Assembly: GCA_904420555.1 (NCBI GenBank)
Contig: CAJFVO010000004.1
Location: 62,001 to 126,000, forward strand
Source: Candidatus Heritagella intestinalis
GTDB lineage: Bacteria > Bacillota > Clostridia > Oscillospirales > Acutalibacteraceae
Direction: 5' to 3'
DNA: 64,000 nt
A program made the position numbers and the translations under genes. The notes under the pieces were generated by a model, which ran no database searches, had not been told where the DNA came from, and worked only from the letters and a program-made list of their open reading frames with translations. This document shows positions 1 to 8,117 of the stretch, piece after piece (position 1 is the stretch's first letter; each line of letters opens with the position of its first letter).

Positions 1-626
1 ATACCATTGGCATAACCCAGAATCGCACCATTGTTAAAACCGCCGGTCACTACGCTGTTGCGTACAGAAACATTATTAAATGTAAATTTACCATTGGCTC
101 CATCAGAATATAAACTACCGGGTCCGTGTCCTACGACAACACCACAATAGGTGAGACTACGAGTTTCATCGCCATCAGGAGTAGATACATGCGCATTTTC
201 AAATGCCAAATCTTTCACAGTCAATTCCGAATAATGAGTAGTTGTTCCAATAAAGCCCAATGCCGTAATAGTTCCGCCGTAATCAGCGTTATAGCTATCC
301 TGGATTGTCATGTTGGAAATGGTGTGATTCTTGCCATCAATGATGACAGTACCGCCCAAGTTAATAATAGGCTCCCAGTTTTTGCCGCTCAGGTCAATGT
401 CATTCTCAATGGAGATGGTGTAACCGTCGTAAGTGTTATTGGTGGCAGTAGCCGAATCCGCCCACTCGCGCAGGCCGGTGGCAGTGTAAATGGATACGGT
501 TTTATCCGTCTCGTTTACCTCCCAGTCATTCGGCTGTGCCGCCATGGCGCTGAAGGGCAGCATGGAGATGACCAGCGCCGCAGCCATCATCCACGACAAG
601 AGCCGCTTTGCGAACTTTTTTTTCAT
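1..626 (-). CDS. Secreted surface protein, probable beta-helix repeat protein (5' part only)
   Basis: The frame reads on the minus strand from ATG at 626 and is still open at base 1, giving 208 codons of a longer gene. The start has a ribosome site (AAGGGAGACC) about 10 bases upstream. The product begins MKKKFAKRLL and then has a hydrophobic stretch ending near AMAA, a typical signal peptide cleaved around residue 30. The mature part has an IYTATGLREWADS segment, then short repeats rich in Asn, Gly and Thr (IDGKNHTISNM, GAILGYANG). This style is seen in right-handed beta-helix or GLUG-type adhesins and surface proteins; family membership is inferred from pattern only. The signal-peptide part is GC-rich, but the last 100 or so codons use many A/T-ending codons, unlike the neighbours, which may mean acquired repeat sequence. 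The C-terminus, including any wall anchor, lies outside the window. Confidence 0.8.
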   Translation of the reverse strand, partial: MKKKFAKRLLSWMMAAALVISMLPFSAMAAQPNDWEVNETDKTVSIYTATGLREWADSATATNNTYDGYTISIENDIDLSGKNWEPIINLGGTVIIDGKNHTISNMTIQDSYNADYGGTITALGFIGTTTHYSELTVKDLAFENAHVSTPDGDETRSLTYCGVVVGHGPGSLYSDGANGKFTFNNVSVRNSVVTGGFNNGAILGYANG

Positions 627-956
627 ATTGCAGGTCTCCCTTCTTACGATTTTTGCTGATTTGTATTTTGAGTAAGCCGCCCAATATGGAAGTTTTTCCT
701 GATACAGTAATCCGCTCCAAGAAACTGTCAGGAAAGCATACTTTGTTTTAAAGGGCAAAGCCAATCAGCGTTTCGTTAATATTTTACCATGCCAATGAGA
801 GAAATTCAATAGATTTTGCAGTTTTTTTGGGGAATTAGTCTAAAGAAAAAAGAGTGCGTTTTGTCTCCAAAGGAAGGGATTTCCTGCCAAAAGTCAGGAA
901 AAAGCAAAGTTTACAATTTAGACAAGAAATTTTTTGCCGGCTGCGTTACAATAGCT
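627..956. other. Divergent intergenic region with two TTTCCTG/CAGGAAA inverted repeats
   Basis: This AT-rich stretch separates the minus-strand surface protein gene from htpG. It holds two inverted repeats built from the same half-site: TTTCCTGA (695-702) with TCAGGAAA (728-735), and TTTCCTG (880-886) with CAGGAAA (895-901). No coding frame is convincing here. The promoter for the minus-strand gene should lie in this stretch, but no clear hexamer pair stands out. Confidence 0.5.
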
Positions 957-983
957 TTAGCACTAAAGCACGATGAGTGCTAA
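957..983 (+). promoter_or_regulatory. CIRCE element (HrcA operator) upstream of htpG
   Basis: The half-sites are TTAGCACTA (957-965) and GAGTGCTAA (975-983) with a 9-base spacer. This matches the CIRCE consensus TTAGCACTC-N9-GAGTGCTAA with one mismatch. It lies 25 bases before the htpG start and just after a TACAAT -10-like hexamer (947-952), so bound HrcA would block transcription. Confidence 0.93.
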
Positions 984-1008
984 AAATAGAGATAAGAGGT
1001 TGATACTT

Positions 1009-2913
1009 ATGGAGATGAAGCAGTTTCAGGCAGAATCCAAACGCCTGCTGGACATGATGATCAATTCGATTTATACCCACAAGGAGATTTTCCTCCGGGA
1101 GCTGATCTCCAACGCCAGCGACGCCATTGATAAGCTCTATTACCAGGCCCTTCAGAACGGCGACACCGGCCTGAACCGGGATGATTTTTCCATTACCCTG
1201 GCGGTGGATCAGGACAAGCGCACCCTGACGATTTCCGATAACGGCATCGGCATGACCCGGGACGAGCTGGACAATAACCTGGGCGTCATCGCCAAGAGCG
1301 GCTCCCTGAACTTTAAGCAGGAGAACGAGAAGAAAGAGGACATCGACATTATCGGCCAGTTCGGCGTGGGCTTCTACTCCGCCTTTATGGTCAGCGACGA
1401 CGTCACCGTAGAAAGCCGGGCCTATAACAGCAGCGAAGCCTGGCGTTGGCACTCCACCGGCGCAGAGGGCTACACCATCGAGCCCTGCGAAAAAGAGGGC
1501 CACGGCACGGTCATCACCCTGCACATCAAGCCCAGCACCGACGACGAAAATTACGAGGAATATCTGGATCAGTACCGCCTGCGCTCCATTGTAAAGAAGT
1601 ATTCCGATTATATCCGCTATCCCATCCGCATGGACATGGAGAAGAGCCGCCCCATGGAGAAGCCCGAAGGCGCCGGCGAGGATACCCCGGTGGAGTTTGA
1701 GACCTACACCGAGACCGAGACCCTCAACAGCATGGTGCCCATCTGGCGGAAAAACAAGAGCGAGGTCACCGACGAGGAGTACAACAACTTCTATAAGGAT
1801 AAGTTCATGGATTGGCAGGACCCCGCCCGGGTGATTCGCACCCACGCAGAAGGCGTGGCCACTTATGACGCCCTGCTGTTCATCCCCGCCAAGGCCCCCA
1901 TGGATTTCTACACCCGGGAGTATGAAAAGGGCCTCCAGCTCTACTCCAACGGCGTGATGATTATGGAGAAGTGCGCCGACCTGCTCCCCGATTATTTCAG
2001 CTTTGTCAAGGGCCTGGTGGATTCCCAGGACCTGTCCCTGAACATCAGCCGTGAAATGCTCCAGCACGACCGCCAGCTGAAGGTGATTGCCGGCCGTCTG
2101 GAAAAGAAAATCAAGTCCGAGCTGGAATCCATGCTCAACAACGACCGGGAGAAGTACGAGGAGTTCTATAAGAGCTTCGGCCTCCAGCTGAAATACGGGA
2201 TGTATTCCGATTACGGCATGCACAAGGACGTGCTCAAGGATTTGGTGCTGTTCTACTCTTCCAGCGAGGAGAAGCTGGTCACCCTGAAGGAGTACGTCAG
2301 CCGCATGAAGGAGGGCCAGACCAGCATCTATTATGCCTGCGGCGACGCCATCGAGCGCATTGCCCAGCTGCCCCAGACGGAAATGCTCCGGGATAAGGGC
2401 TATGAAATCCTATACCTCACCGACAACGTGGACGAGTTCGCCTTGAAGATGCTGGACAAGTACGACGACAAGGACTTCAAGAATATCTCCTCTGACGACC
2501 TGGGTCTGGAAACCGAAGAGGAGAAGAAGGAAGCCGAAAAGCAGGTGGAGGACAACAAGGAGCTGCTGGACTTCATGAAGGACGCCCTGGACGGCAAGGT
2601 CAAGGCTGTGCGGCTGTCCCAGCGGCTGAAGAGCCACCCGGTATGCATCACCTCCGAGGGCGCCATCACCCTGGAAATGGAGAAGGTTCTCAACGCCATG
2701 CCCGCTACAGACAAGGTCCAGGCCCAGCGGGTGCTGGAACTCAATGCCAACCACCCCATTTTCCAGAAGCTCACCCAGCTGTATAACGGCGACCAGGAGA
2801 AGCTCAAGACCTACACCCAGATTCTGTACACCCAGGCCATGATGATCGAGGGCTTCCCCGTGGAAGACCCGGTGGCCTTTTGCAATCAGGTCTGCCAGCT
2901 CATGGAAGACTGA
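1009..2913 (+). CDS. htpG: HtpG, Hsp90-family molecular chaperone
   Basis: HtpG is the bacterial Hsp90, a homodimeric ATP-dependent cytosolic chaperone. The 634-residue product has the GHKL ATPase motifs in order: NASDAID near residue 35, DNGIGM, and [12 protein letters not shown]. The middle domain ([25 protein letters not shown]) and a C-terminal dimerisation region follow. Length is normal for the family. I chose ATG at 1009, with GATAAGAGG upstream. An in-frame ATG at 973 lies inside the CIRCE operator and would be untranslated if the promoter is the TACAAT at 947. The gene is monocistronic, with a CIRCE operator in front and a terminator behind, so HrcA control during heat shock is expected. 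In Bacillus subtilis htpG is a non-HrcA heat-shock gene, so the CIRCE here is a difference in wiring. Confidence 0.98.
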   Translation: MEMKQFQAESKRLLDMMINSIYTHKEIFLRELISNASDAIDKLYYQALQNGDTGLNRDDFSITLAVDQDKRTLTISDNGIGMTRDELDNNLGVIAKSGSLNFKQENEKKEDIDIIGQFGVGFYSAFMVSDDVTVESRAYNSSEAWRWHSTGAEGYTIEPCEKEGHGTVITLHIKPSTDDENYEEYLDQYRLRSIVKKYSDYIRYPIRMDMEKSRPMEKPEGAGEDTPVEFETYTETETLNSMVPIWRKNKSEVTDEEYNNFYKDKFMDWQDPARVIRTHAEGVATYDALLFIPAKAPMDFYTREYEKGLQLYSNGVMIMEKCADLLPDYFSFVKGLVDSQDLSLNISREMLQHDRQLKVIAGRLEKKIKSELESMLNNDREKYEEFYKSFGLQLKYGMYSDYGMHKDVLKDLVLFYSSSEEKLVTLKEYVSRMKEGQTSIYYACGDAIERIAQLPQTEMLRDKGYEILYLTDNVDEFALKMLDKYDDKDFKNISSDDLGLETEEEKKEAEKQVEDNKELLDFMKDALDGKVKAVRLSQRLKSHPVCITSEGAITLEMEKVLNAMPATDKVQAQRVLELNANHPIFQKLTQLYNGDQEKLKTYTQILYTQAMMIEGFPVEDPVAFCNQVCQLMED

Positions 2914-2924
2914 TTTTCTGAAAG

Positions 2925-2958
2925 AACCGCCCTGCCATCTCCCGGCAGAGCGGTTTTT
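2925..2958 (+). terminator. Intrinsic terminator of htpG
   Basis: The stem AACCGCCCTGCC pairs with GGCAGAGCGGTT and is followed by TTTT, directly after the htpG stop. Confidence 0.85.
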
Positions 2959-2988
2959 CAATTTTTATAAAAATAATTGTCAAATTGA

Positions 2989-3017
2989 TTGACAAATCAG
3001 GAAATTCGTGCTATATA
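2989..3017 (+). promoter_or_regulatory. Sigma-A promoter for the 3199 lipoprotein transcript
   Basis: TTGACA (2989-2994), a 17-base spacer and TATATA (3012-3017). Transcription should start near 3024, leaving a leader of about 175 bases before the coding start. Confidence 0.75.
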
Positions 3018-3080
3018 TAGGATAAAGATAGTTTCCTATACCCATTTCTTCGCGGAGTACAATGCAGGTTGTGTGATGTC

Positions 3081-3153
3081 AGCCGTATTGCAGGTCCCCA
3101 AGGAGCAAAACGGCTGTGATTGTGATGATGATACAGTTGTTTTGCTCTTTTTT
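3081..3153 (+). promoter_or_regulatory. Candidate transcription attenuator: terminator with competing antiterminator
   Basis: GAGCAAAAC (3103-3111) pairs with GTTTTGCTC (3139-3147) and is followed by a run of T (3148-3153), a good intrinsic terminator placed between promoter and gene. AGCCGTATTGC (3081-3091) can pair instead with GCAAAACGGCT (3105-3115) at 10 of 11 positions, which consumes the terminator's 5' arm. A 28-residue frame starting GTG at 3116 runs through the terminator and ends at 3202, overlapping the lipoprotein start by four bases. The ligand or signal is unknown. Confidence 0.5.
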
Positions 3154-3198
3154 GTTAGGAAGCGGAACCCTAAAAATCAATGCGGAAAGAAGGGCGTC

Positions 3199-3660
3199 AT
3201 GATGAAAAGCGTATGTATCCGCCAAACCATTGTGGGCGTGTTTCTCATAGCCGCGCTGTTGTTTTGCGGCGGCTGCGGGCCAGAGCCCCTGGAAACGCAG
3301 CCTTCCCGCTATCCCGATTCCCTGACAGGGACGGGAGAGGCGGCTTCCATGACGGCCGACGCCGAGACCTATTCCCGGCAGGCTCCCTTGGAAATTGGCC
3401 TGGCCATAGAGAATTTGTCAAAGGAAGAATTGGCGTATGGGAAGGATTACATCCTGGAAGTCAAAGAGGATAGCGGTTGGCAAATGTTGATGCTTCATGG
3501 AGAGGTGGAGGCCATCGGGATTCTCTTACAGCCGGGGCAGACGAATCAGGAAACGGTGGAAATCCCCAAAGAGGACGTGGGCCGGCTGGCGGCGGGGGAA
3601 TACCGCTTGATTAAGGAGATCAGCGCGGAGCCGCTGGCGGTATATTTTACGCTGACGTAA
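3199..3660 (+). CDS. Small lipoprotein with Ig-like domain, function unknown
   Basis: The 153-residue product starts MMKSVCIRQT, has a hydrophobic signal segment (VGVFLIAALLF) and then CGGCG, an approximate lipobox whose second Cys would be lipidated. The mature part contains a beta-rich segment (LEIGLAIENLSKEELAYG, then a GQTNQETVEIP strand and AAGEYRLIKEI) that looks like the small bacterial Ig-like domains found in Firmicutes lipoproteins; this is inferred from pattern. The start is ATG 3199, or ATG 3202 one codon later, behind GGAAAGAAGGG. An in-frame extension reaches back to the promoter but has no ribosome site. Expression probably passes through the attenuator at 3081-3153. A terminator follows the stop. 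Confidence 0.8.
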   Translation: MMKSVCIRQTIVGVFLIAALLFCGGCGPEPLETQPSRYPDSLTGTGEAASMTADAETYSRQAPLEIGLAIENLSKEELAYGKDYILEVKEDSGWQMLMLHGEVEAIGILLQPGQTNQETVEIPKEDVGRLAAGEYRLIKEISAEPLAVYFTLT

Positions 3661-3678
3661 TAGTTTAGCAGGAGCTCT

Positions 3679-3713
3679 TGCCGGGAAGGACCCCCTTCCC
3701 GGCAAATTTTTTT
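3679..3713 (+). terminator. Intrinsic terminator after the lipoprotein
   Basis: TGCCGGGAAGG pairs with CTTCCCGGCA across a short loop and is followed by seven T residues. Confidence 0.88.
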
Positions 3714-3734
3714 GGAAAATTTCCGCTTTCCCCA

Positions 3735-3770
3735 TTGACAACTGTATATATACTGTATATACTGTGTATA
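3735..3770 (+). promoter_or_regulatory. Promoter of the GntR/ABC operon with overlapping operator
   Basis: TTGACA (3735-3740), a 17-base spacer and TATACT (3758-3763). ACTGTATA occurs from 3741 and from 3752, and a related ACTGTGTATA from 3761. These repeats fill the spacer and cover the -10 region, the arrangement expected if the first gene's GntR product represses its own promoter. Confidence 0.75.
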
Positions 3771-3802
3771 GATGATAGTAACAGTTAACTGCGAGGTGCT
3801 CC

Positions 3803-4174
3803 ATGGATATCATTATCAGCAACAGCAGCACCAGCCCCATCTACGAGCAGATTTCCCGGCAGATCAAAGACCAGATTTTGCAGGGAGAGCTGAAGGCGGG
3901 GGACGCCCTGCCTTCCATGCGGATGCTGGCAAAGGAGCTGCGCATCAGCCTCATCACCACCAAGCGGGCGTATGAGGATTTGGAAAAGGATGGATTTTTG
4001 GAAACAGTCCCAGGCAAGGGCTGTTTCGTCTCGGAGAAAAATATGGAATTCCTCCGGGAAGAGCAGCTCCGGCAGGTGGAAGCCCGTTTGCAGGAGGCGG
4101 TGAACGCCGCCATCCCCTGCGGGCTGGGCCTGGAGGAGCTCAAAGAAATGCTGGAGGCCGTTTGGGAGGGATAG
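3803..4174 (+). CDS. GntR-family transcriptional regulator, YtrA type
   Basis: The product has 123 residues with an N-terminal winged helix (SPIYEQISRQIKDQIL, then LPSMRMLAKELRISLITTKR and GKGCFVS) and only a short C-terminal tail of about 45 residues. That is the YtrA subfamily layout, with no large effector domain. Such regulators typically repress an adjacent ABC operon and respond to cell-envelope stress or peptide antibiotics in B. subtilis. The start ATG 3803 follows GAGGTG. It is the first gene of a four-gene operon with ATPase and two permeases, and the ACTGTATA repeats over its promoter are the likely binding site. The inducing signal cannot be read from the sequence. Confidence 0.93.
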   Translation: MDIIISNSSTSPIYEQISRQIKDQILQGELKAGDALPSMRMLAKELRISLITTKRAYEDLEKDGFLETVPGKGCFVSEKNMEFLREEQLRQVEARLQEAVNAAIPCGLGLEELKEMLEAVWEG

Positions 4175-4233
4175 CCCCTCCCAAAGGAACCGCCCCCATG
4201 CCGGGAGGAGACCGGCGGAAAGGATGAACCTGT

Positions 4234-5112
4234 ATGGATACCATTCTCAGCTTACAAAACGTGACCCGCAGCTTTTCCGGGTTTAGCCTGGGGCCTGTGG
4301 ATTTGCAGGTGCCCGGCGGGGCCATTCTGGGCCTTATCGGGGAAAACGGGGCGGGCAAGACCACCACCCTGCGGCTGATTCTGGGCGCCCTGCGCCGGGA
4401 TGGCGGGAAGGTGACGGTGTTTGGCCGGGACCTGGACCGGGAAGCCCCGCATATCCGGGAGGACGTGGGCGTAGTATTCGACGAGTGCTGTTTCCACGAG
4501 TCCATGACTCCCCATAACCTGGATTTCATTTTCAGCGGCATTTATCAAAATTGGAGTCCAAAGGAATTCCAGCGGCTCTGCCGCACCTTGCAGCTTCCCA
4601 TGAAGCGGAAAATCAAGGAATTTTCCCGGGGCATGAAAATGAAGCTCTCCATTGCCGTGGCCATGGCCCACCGCCCCCGGCTTCTCCTCCTGGACGAAGC
4701 CACCAGCGGTCTGGACCCGGTGGTCCGGGACGACGTGCTGGAACTTTTGCAGGAGTTCGTCTCCGATGAGGAACACTCGGTGCTGTTTTCCAGCCATATC
4801 ACCGAGGATTTGGAAAAAATCGCGGACTATGTGGCCTATCTCCACCAGGGGAAGCTGCAATTTGTCCGGCCAAAAGATACGCTGCTCTATGAGTTCGGGG
4901 TAGTCAAGTGCGGGAAAAAGGAGTTTGCGAAAATGGATACAGGGGACTTTCTGGCCTGGCGGGAAAACGCCTTTGAAGTCCAGGCCCTGACAGAGAACCG
5001 CCGGAGCGCCCAGCGGAAATATCCGGACTGCGTCATCGACCCGGCGGGGTTGGAGGACATTATGCTCCTGTATTCCAAGGGAACCCAGGGCAGGGGGAGG
5101 GAGCGGCCATGA
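4234..5112 (+). CDS. ABC transporter ATP-binding protein
   Basis: The 292-residue cytoplasmic ATPase would energise the two membrane proteins encoded next. It has Walker A GENGAGKT (residues 36-43), a signature-like FSRGMKMKLS in place of LSGGQ, Walker B LLLLDEATSGLDP and an H-loop SSHI. The C-terminal 90 residues after the nucleotide-binding domain are typical of the CcmA/YtrB-like ABC-2 ATPases. Start ATG 4234 follows GGAAAGGATG. The stop overlaps the next start in ATGA, so translation is coupled. The substrate is not predictable; by analogy with Ytr-type operons an export or envelope-stress role is likely. Confidence 0.94.
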   Translation: MDTILSLQNVTRSFSGFSLGPVDLQVPGGAILGLIGENGAGKTTTLRLILGALRRDGGKVTVFGRDLDREAPHIREDVGVVFDECCFHESMTPHNLDFIFSGIYQNWSPKEFQRLCRTLQLPMKRKIKEFSRGMKMKLSIAVAMAHRPRLLLLDEATSGLDPVVRDDVLELLQEFVSDEEHSVLFSSHITEDLEKIADYVAYLHQGKLQFVRPKDTLLYEFGVVKCGKKEFAKMDTGDFLAWRENAFEVQALTENRRSAQRKYPDCVIDPAGLEDIMLLYSKGTQGRGRERP

Positions 5113-5744
5113 AGGGGCTTCTCCGGAAAGAATTCCTGCTGACGGCCCGGCGGAACTGGAAATGGCTGGGCGTTCTCCTGATAGCCCTGATTCCGGCCTT
5201 TCGCCACGGCCGGGGCGTATTGGTGGCGGGAAGCTATCTGTTTATGATGGTGCTCCTGCTTCAGGACAATTCCTTTGAGCTGGACGAAAAAGCCCGGTGG
5301 TTCCGGATGGAAAAGGTGCTGCCGGTGGGAGGCTTCCGGGTGGTGCTGGCCCGGTATGTAGCGGCGGTGGTCTATACCCTGGCAGGGGCGGTTCTGTTCC
5401 TGTTGGCCAGCCTGCCGGAGATTTTCCTGGGCACGGCGGATCTGCCGTATCTTCTCTCCCTGGCGGGAATCTTCCTGGCCGGGGGCGTGCTGGCGGCCTG
5501 CCTGCGGTTTCCGCTCCTCTACCGGTTTGGCGTGGTGAAAAGCCGCATTGTCCTGCTGGCCGCCGGGGCGGTGCTGATCCTGTGCATTGCCGGCGTTCGG
5601 TGGTGGGGCTGGGAAGTCAGCCGCTGGATGGGCTTCCTTTGGGGAGAACCCTGGGCCCTGTGCCTGTGGCTCCTCCTGCCGGTGTTGGTGATGGTGGGCT
5701 CCTGGTGGCTCACGGTGAAAATTTATGAAAAGCAAGAGTGTTGA
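5109..5744 (+). CDS. ABC-2 type permease, first copy
   Basis: The 211-residue protein is very hydrophobic, with about six predicted membrane segments, for example WLGVLLIALIP, YLFMMVLLL, AVVYTLAGAVLFLLASL and LCLWLLLPVLVMVGSWW. The charged segment RWFRMEKVLPVG between helices two and three is shared with the next gene (RWLRMEKSLPLG), which marks the two as paralogues of the ABC-2 membrane family found in YtrA operons. The start overlaps the ATPase stop by four bases. It probably forms a heterodimeric channel with the 5760 product. Confidence 0.9.
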   Translation: MKGLLRKEFLLTARRNWKWLGVLLIALIPAFRHGRGVLVAGSYLFMMVLLLQDNSFELDEKARWFRMEKVLPVGGFRVVLARYVAAVVYTLAGAVLFLLASLPEIFLGTADLPYLLSLAGIFLAGGVLAACLRFPLLYRFGVVKSRIVLLAAGAVLILCIAGVRWWGWEVSRWMGFLWGEPWALCLWLLLPVLVMVGSWWLTVKIYEKQEC

Positions 5745-5759
5745 AAGGGGAGAGCTTTC

Positions 5760-6407
5760 ATGTTGGGTTTGATTCGCAAGGATTTATTGCTGCTGTCCCG
5801 GAGTTTGCGGATATTTGCCGTGGTGGCGGTGCTTTTTGCCGCCATGGCCCTGCTGCAGCAGGACAACGAGGGCGTGGGCAGCGCCATCGGGGCGTATCTG
5901 TTTATTATGGTTGTGATTATGCAGGTGTACACGGTTTCGGCAGATGAACAGAGCCGGTGGCTCCGGATGGAAAAGTCCCTGCCCCTGGGGCCGAGGCAGG
6001 TGGTACTGAGCAAATATCTGGTAAGCCTGCTGTGTATCCTGGTGGGAATGGCCGTCTATCTGCTCCTGGGCGTCCGGGAGCTGGCCCAGGGCGGGGAAGG
6101 GGCTTTCCTGATTTTGACCATGGGCGGGGCGTTGCTCTGCGCTGGGGTGTTCCTCACCGCCGTGCAGATTCCCCTGCAGTACCGCTTTGGGAGCAACGCC
6201 AGCCGGTTCGTATTTTTGGGGCTGCTGCTGGCGGCCATGGCGGTGGCCTGGGCGTCCCAGTACCTCCCCGTTGATTGGAGCGGGGTGCTGGCCTGGCTGG
6301 AAGGCTCCTATGTCCTGGCGGCGGTACTGCTGGCAAGTGTGTGCCTGGCGCTGTTTGTAGGTTCCTATTTCCTCTCCGCCAGGATTTATCAAAAGAAGGA
6401 ATGGTGA
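5760..6407 (+). CDS. ABC-2 type permease, second copy
   Basis: The 215-residue membrane protein is a diverged duplicate of the upstream permease. It has the same length, the same helix spacing and the conserved RWLRMEKSLPLGPRQVVLSKY loop. Start ATG 5760 is preceded by GAAAGGGGAG, 15 bases after the previous stop. It is the last gene of the GntR/ABC operon. No strong terminator follows, although a 14-base palindrome TTACAATATTGTAA lies at 6431-6444. Transported substrate unknown. Confidence 0.9.
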   Translation: MLGLIRKDLLLLSRSLRIFAVVAVLFAAMALLQQDNEGVGSAIGAYLFIMVVIMQVYTVSADEQSRWLRMEKSLPLGPRQVVLSKYLVSLLCILVGMAVYLLLGVRELAQGGEGAFLILTMGGALLCAGVFLTAVQIPLQYRFGSNASRFVFLGLLLAAMAVAWASQYLPVDWSGVLAWLEGSYVLAAVLLASVCLALFVGSYFLSARIYQKKEW

Positions 6408-6574
6408 CCGGACGGCCCTGGTGAAGAAGGTTACAATATTGTAATAATTATACAAAAATCAACAGAGCGCGACCCCGGAACAGCGGGAAGGGCTGGGAAT
6501 AGGCGGGGAGGAGCCCTTCTGAAAATCCCTGCTTTTTCAGAAAAAAACCGGCTTTTTTGGGGAGATTCGGCCTT
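6408..6574. other. Intergenic region after the ABC operon
   Basis: It holds the perfect 14-base palindrome TTACAATATTGTAA (6431-6444) and a weak CTGAAAA/TTTTCAG hairpin followed by A residues near 6518-6546. No gene is seen. Confidence 0.5.
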
Positions 6575-6602
6575 TTGCATTCTTCCGGATTTATGGTATG
6601 AT
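6575..6602 (+). promoter_or_regulatory. Promoter of the nfeD-SPFH operon
   Basis: TTGCAT (6575-6580), a 16-base spacer and TATGAT (6597-6602) preceded by TGG, an extended -10. Confidence 0.65.
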
Positions 6603-6648
6603 AAAGCCAAGCCATTTGGATTGGCAGCCTGATAGGAGGTGATGGGTG

Positions 6649-7083
6649 ATGGCTGAATACATGATTTACATTTGGCTTGGGGTGATTCTGGCCGCGGTGG
6701 TCATCGAGGGCTTGACGGCCCAGCTGGTTTCCATCTGGTTCGTGCCCGGAGGTCTGGCAGGACTGATTGCCGGTTTCTGCGGCGCGGGGGATTGGATACA
6801 GGTGCTCATCGGCGCGGCAGTCACGCTGGTCTGCCTCATCGCCACTCGTCCCCTGGTAAAGCGGGTGATGAAATTTCGAAAGGAAGACACCAACGCCGGC
6901 CGCCTGGTAGGCCAAACCGGCACCGTGGTGGAATCCATCGATAATGTGGCGGCAGTGGGGCAGGTGAAAATCCAGGGAAATGTCTGGTCTGCCCGTTCGC
7001 AGGGCGGGGAGGGGATCCCCCAGGGCCAGGAGGTTTCCGTGGTGCGCATTGAAGGCGTGAAGCTCATTGTGAAGCCCCTGTAA
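6649..7083 (+). CDS. NfeD-like membrane protein (partner of SPFH protein)
   Basis: This is a 144-residue short NfeD protein, lacking the ClpP-like protease domain of long NfeD. Three hydrophobic segments (IYIWLGVILAAVVIEG, IWFVPGGLAGLIAGFCG, VLIGAAVTLVCLIATRPLV) precede a C-terminal beta-rich OB fold (GQTGTVVESIDN, GQVKIQGNVWSAR, GQEVSVVRIEGVKLIVKPL). The ATG at 6649 sits 9 bases after AGGAGG; a GTG three bases earlier is also possible. NfeD proteins pair with SPFH proteins and tune their membrane assemblies, and such a gene follows 48 bases downstream. A second NfeD-SPFH pair lies at 36822-38981. Confidence 0.92.
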   Translation: MAEYMIYIWLGVILAAVVIEGLTAQLVSIWFVPGGLAGLIAGFCGAGDWIQVLIGAAVTLVCLIATRPLVKRVMKFRKEDTNAGRLVGQTGTVVESIDNVAAVGQVKIQGNVWSARSQGGEGIPQGQEVSVVRIEGVKLIVKPL

Positions 7084-7131
7084 GCAGAAGAAAAACGGAG
7101 ATTTTTGATTGTAAACTAGGAGGAAATGTAT

Positions 7132-8061
7132 ATGGGTGATTTTAATTTCGGCATTTTTGTCGTCGTCGTACTCTTGATTTTGATAATCCTCATCGCCATC
7201 TGCAATATCAAGGTGGTTCCCCAGGCATATGCCTATGTTATCGAGCGCCTGGGCGCGTATAAGTGCACCTGGGGCACGGGCCTGCATTTCAAGGTGCCCT
7301 TTATGGATAAGATTTCCAAGAAAGTCTCCCTGAAGGAGCAGGTCATCGATTTCCCGCCCCAGCCGGTGATTACCAAGGACAACGTGACCATGCAGATTGA
7401 CACGGTGATTTACTTTGAAATCACGGACCCCAAAATGTACACCTACGGCGTGGAGCGCCCCATTGCCGCCATTGAGAACCTCACCGCTACCACCCTGCGG
7501 AACATCATCGGCGAAATGGAGCTGGACCACACCCTGACTTCCCGTGACGTCATCAACAGCAAAATCCGGGTCATCCTGGACGAGGCCACCGACCCCTGGG
7601 GCATCAAGGTCAACCGGGTGGAGCTGAAGAACATTATCCCGCCCAGGGAGATTCAGGACGCCATGGAGAAGCAGATGAAGGCCGAGCGGGAACGCCGCGC
7701 CCGGATTCTGGACGCTGAGGGTGAAAAGCGCAGCGCTATCCTCATTGCCGAGGGCAAGAAGGAATCCGCCATCCTCAACGCCGAAGCCATCAAGGAGAGC
7801 AAGATCCGGGAGGCCCAGGGCGAAGCCGAGGCCATTATCGCCGTGCAGAAGGCCGTGGCTGACGGTATCCGGATGATTAACGAGGCAGAGCCTTCTCAGG
7901 GCATGATTGCCATCCGCAGCCTGGAAGCCTTTGAAAAGGCCGCCGACGGCCGCGCTACCAAGCTGATTATCCCCTCCGAAATCCAGGGCCTGGCCGGCCT
8001 GGCTGCCTCTCTGAAAGAGATGGTCACGGACGGGAATATCGACACAAGACCCAAAGCCTAA
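7132..8061 (+). CDS. SPFH/band-7 protein, stomatin-like (slipin/QmcA type)
   Basis: The 309-residue product has one N-terminal membrane segment (FVVVVLLILIILIAI), a band-7 domain (AYVIERLGAYKCTWGTGLHFKVPF, then VDTVIYFEITDPKMYTYGV) and an Ala/Glu-rich coiled coil (about 190-250) with repeated EAEGEKRSA-like units. It ends in the conserved stomatin tail with LIIPSEIQG. Such proteins oligomerise into rings in the membrane and influence protease access and microdomain order. I take ATG 7132, 8 bases after AGGAGG; the ATG at 7126 is only 2 bases from that site and is unlikely. The gene is in an operon with nfeD and is followed by a strong terminator. Confidence 0.94.
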   Translation: MGDFNFGIFVVVVLLILIILIAICNIKVVPQAYAYVIERLGAYKCTWGTGLHFKVPFMDKISKKVSLKEQVIDFPPQPVITKDNVTMQIDTVIYFEITDPKMYTYGVERPIAAIENLTATTLRNIIGEMELDHTLTSRDVINSKIRVILDEATDPWGIKVNRVELKNIIPPREIQDAMEKQMKAERERRARILDAEGEKRSAILIAEGKKESAILNAEAIKESKIREAQGEAEAIIAVQKAVADGIRMINEAEPSQGMIAIRSLEAFEKAADGRATKLIIPSEIQGLAGLAASLKEMVTDGNIDTRPKA

Positions 8062-8080
8062 AGCAGATTGCCAACATAAG

Positions 8081-8117
8081 CAGCCCCGCCGGGGAAGAAC
8101 CGGCGGGGCTGTTTTTA
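8081..8117. terminator. Bidirectional terminator between SPFH gene and araC-type gene
   Basis: CAGCCCCGCCGG pairs with CCGGCGGGGCTG and is followed by TTTTTATTTTTT on the plus strand. It serves the convergent genes on both sides. Confidence 0.88.
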
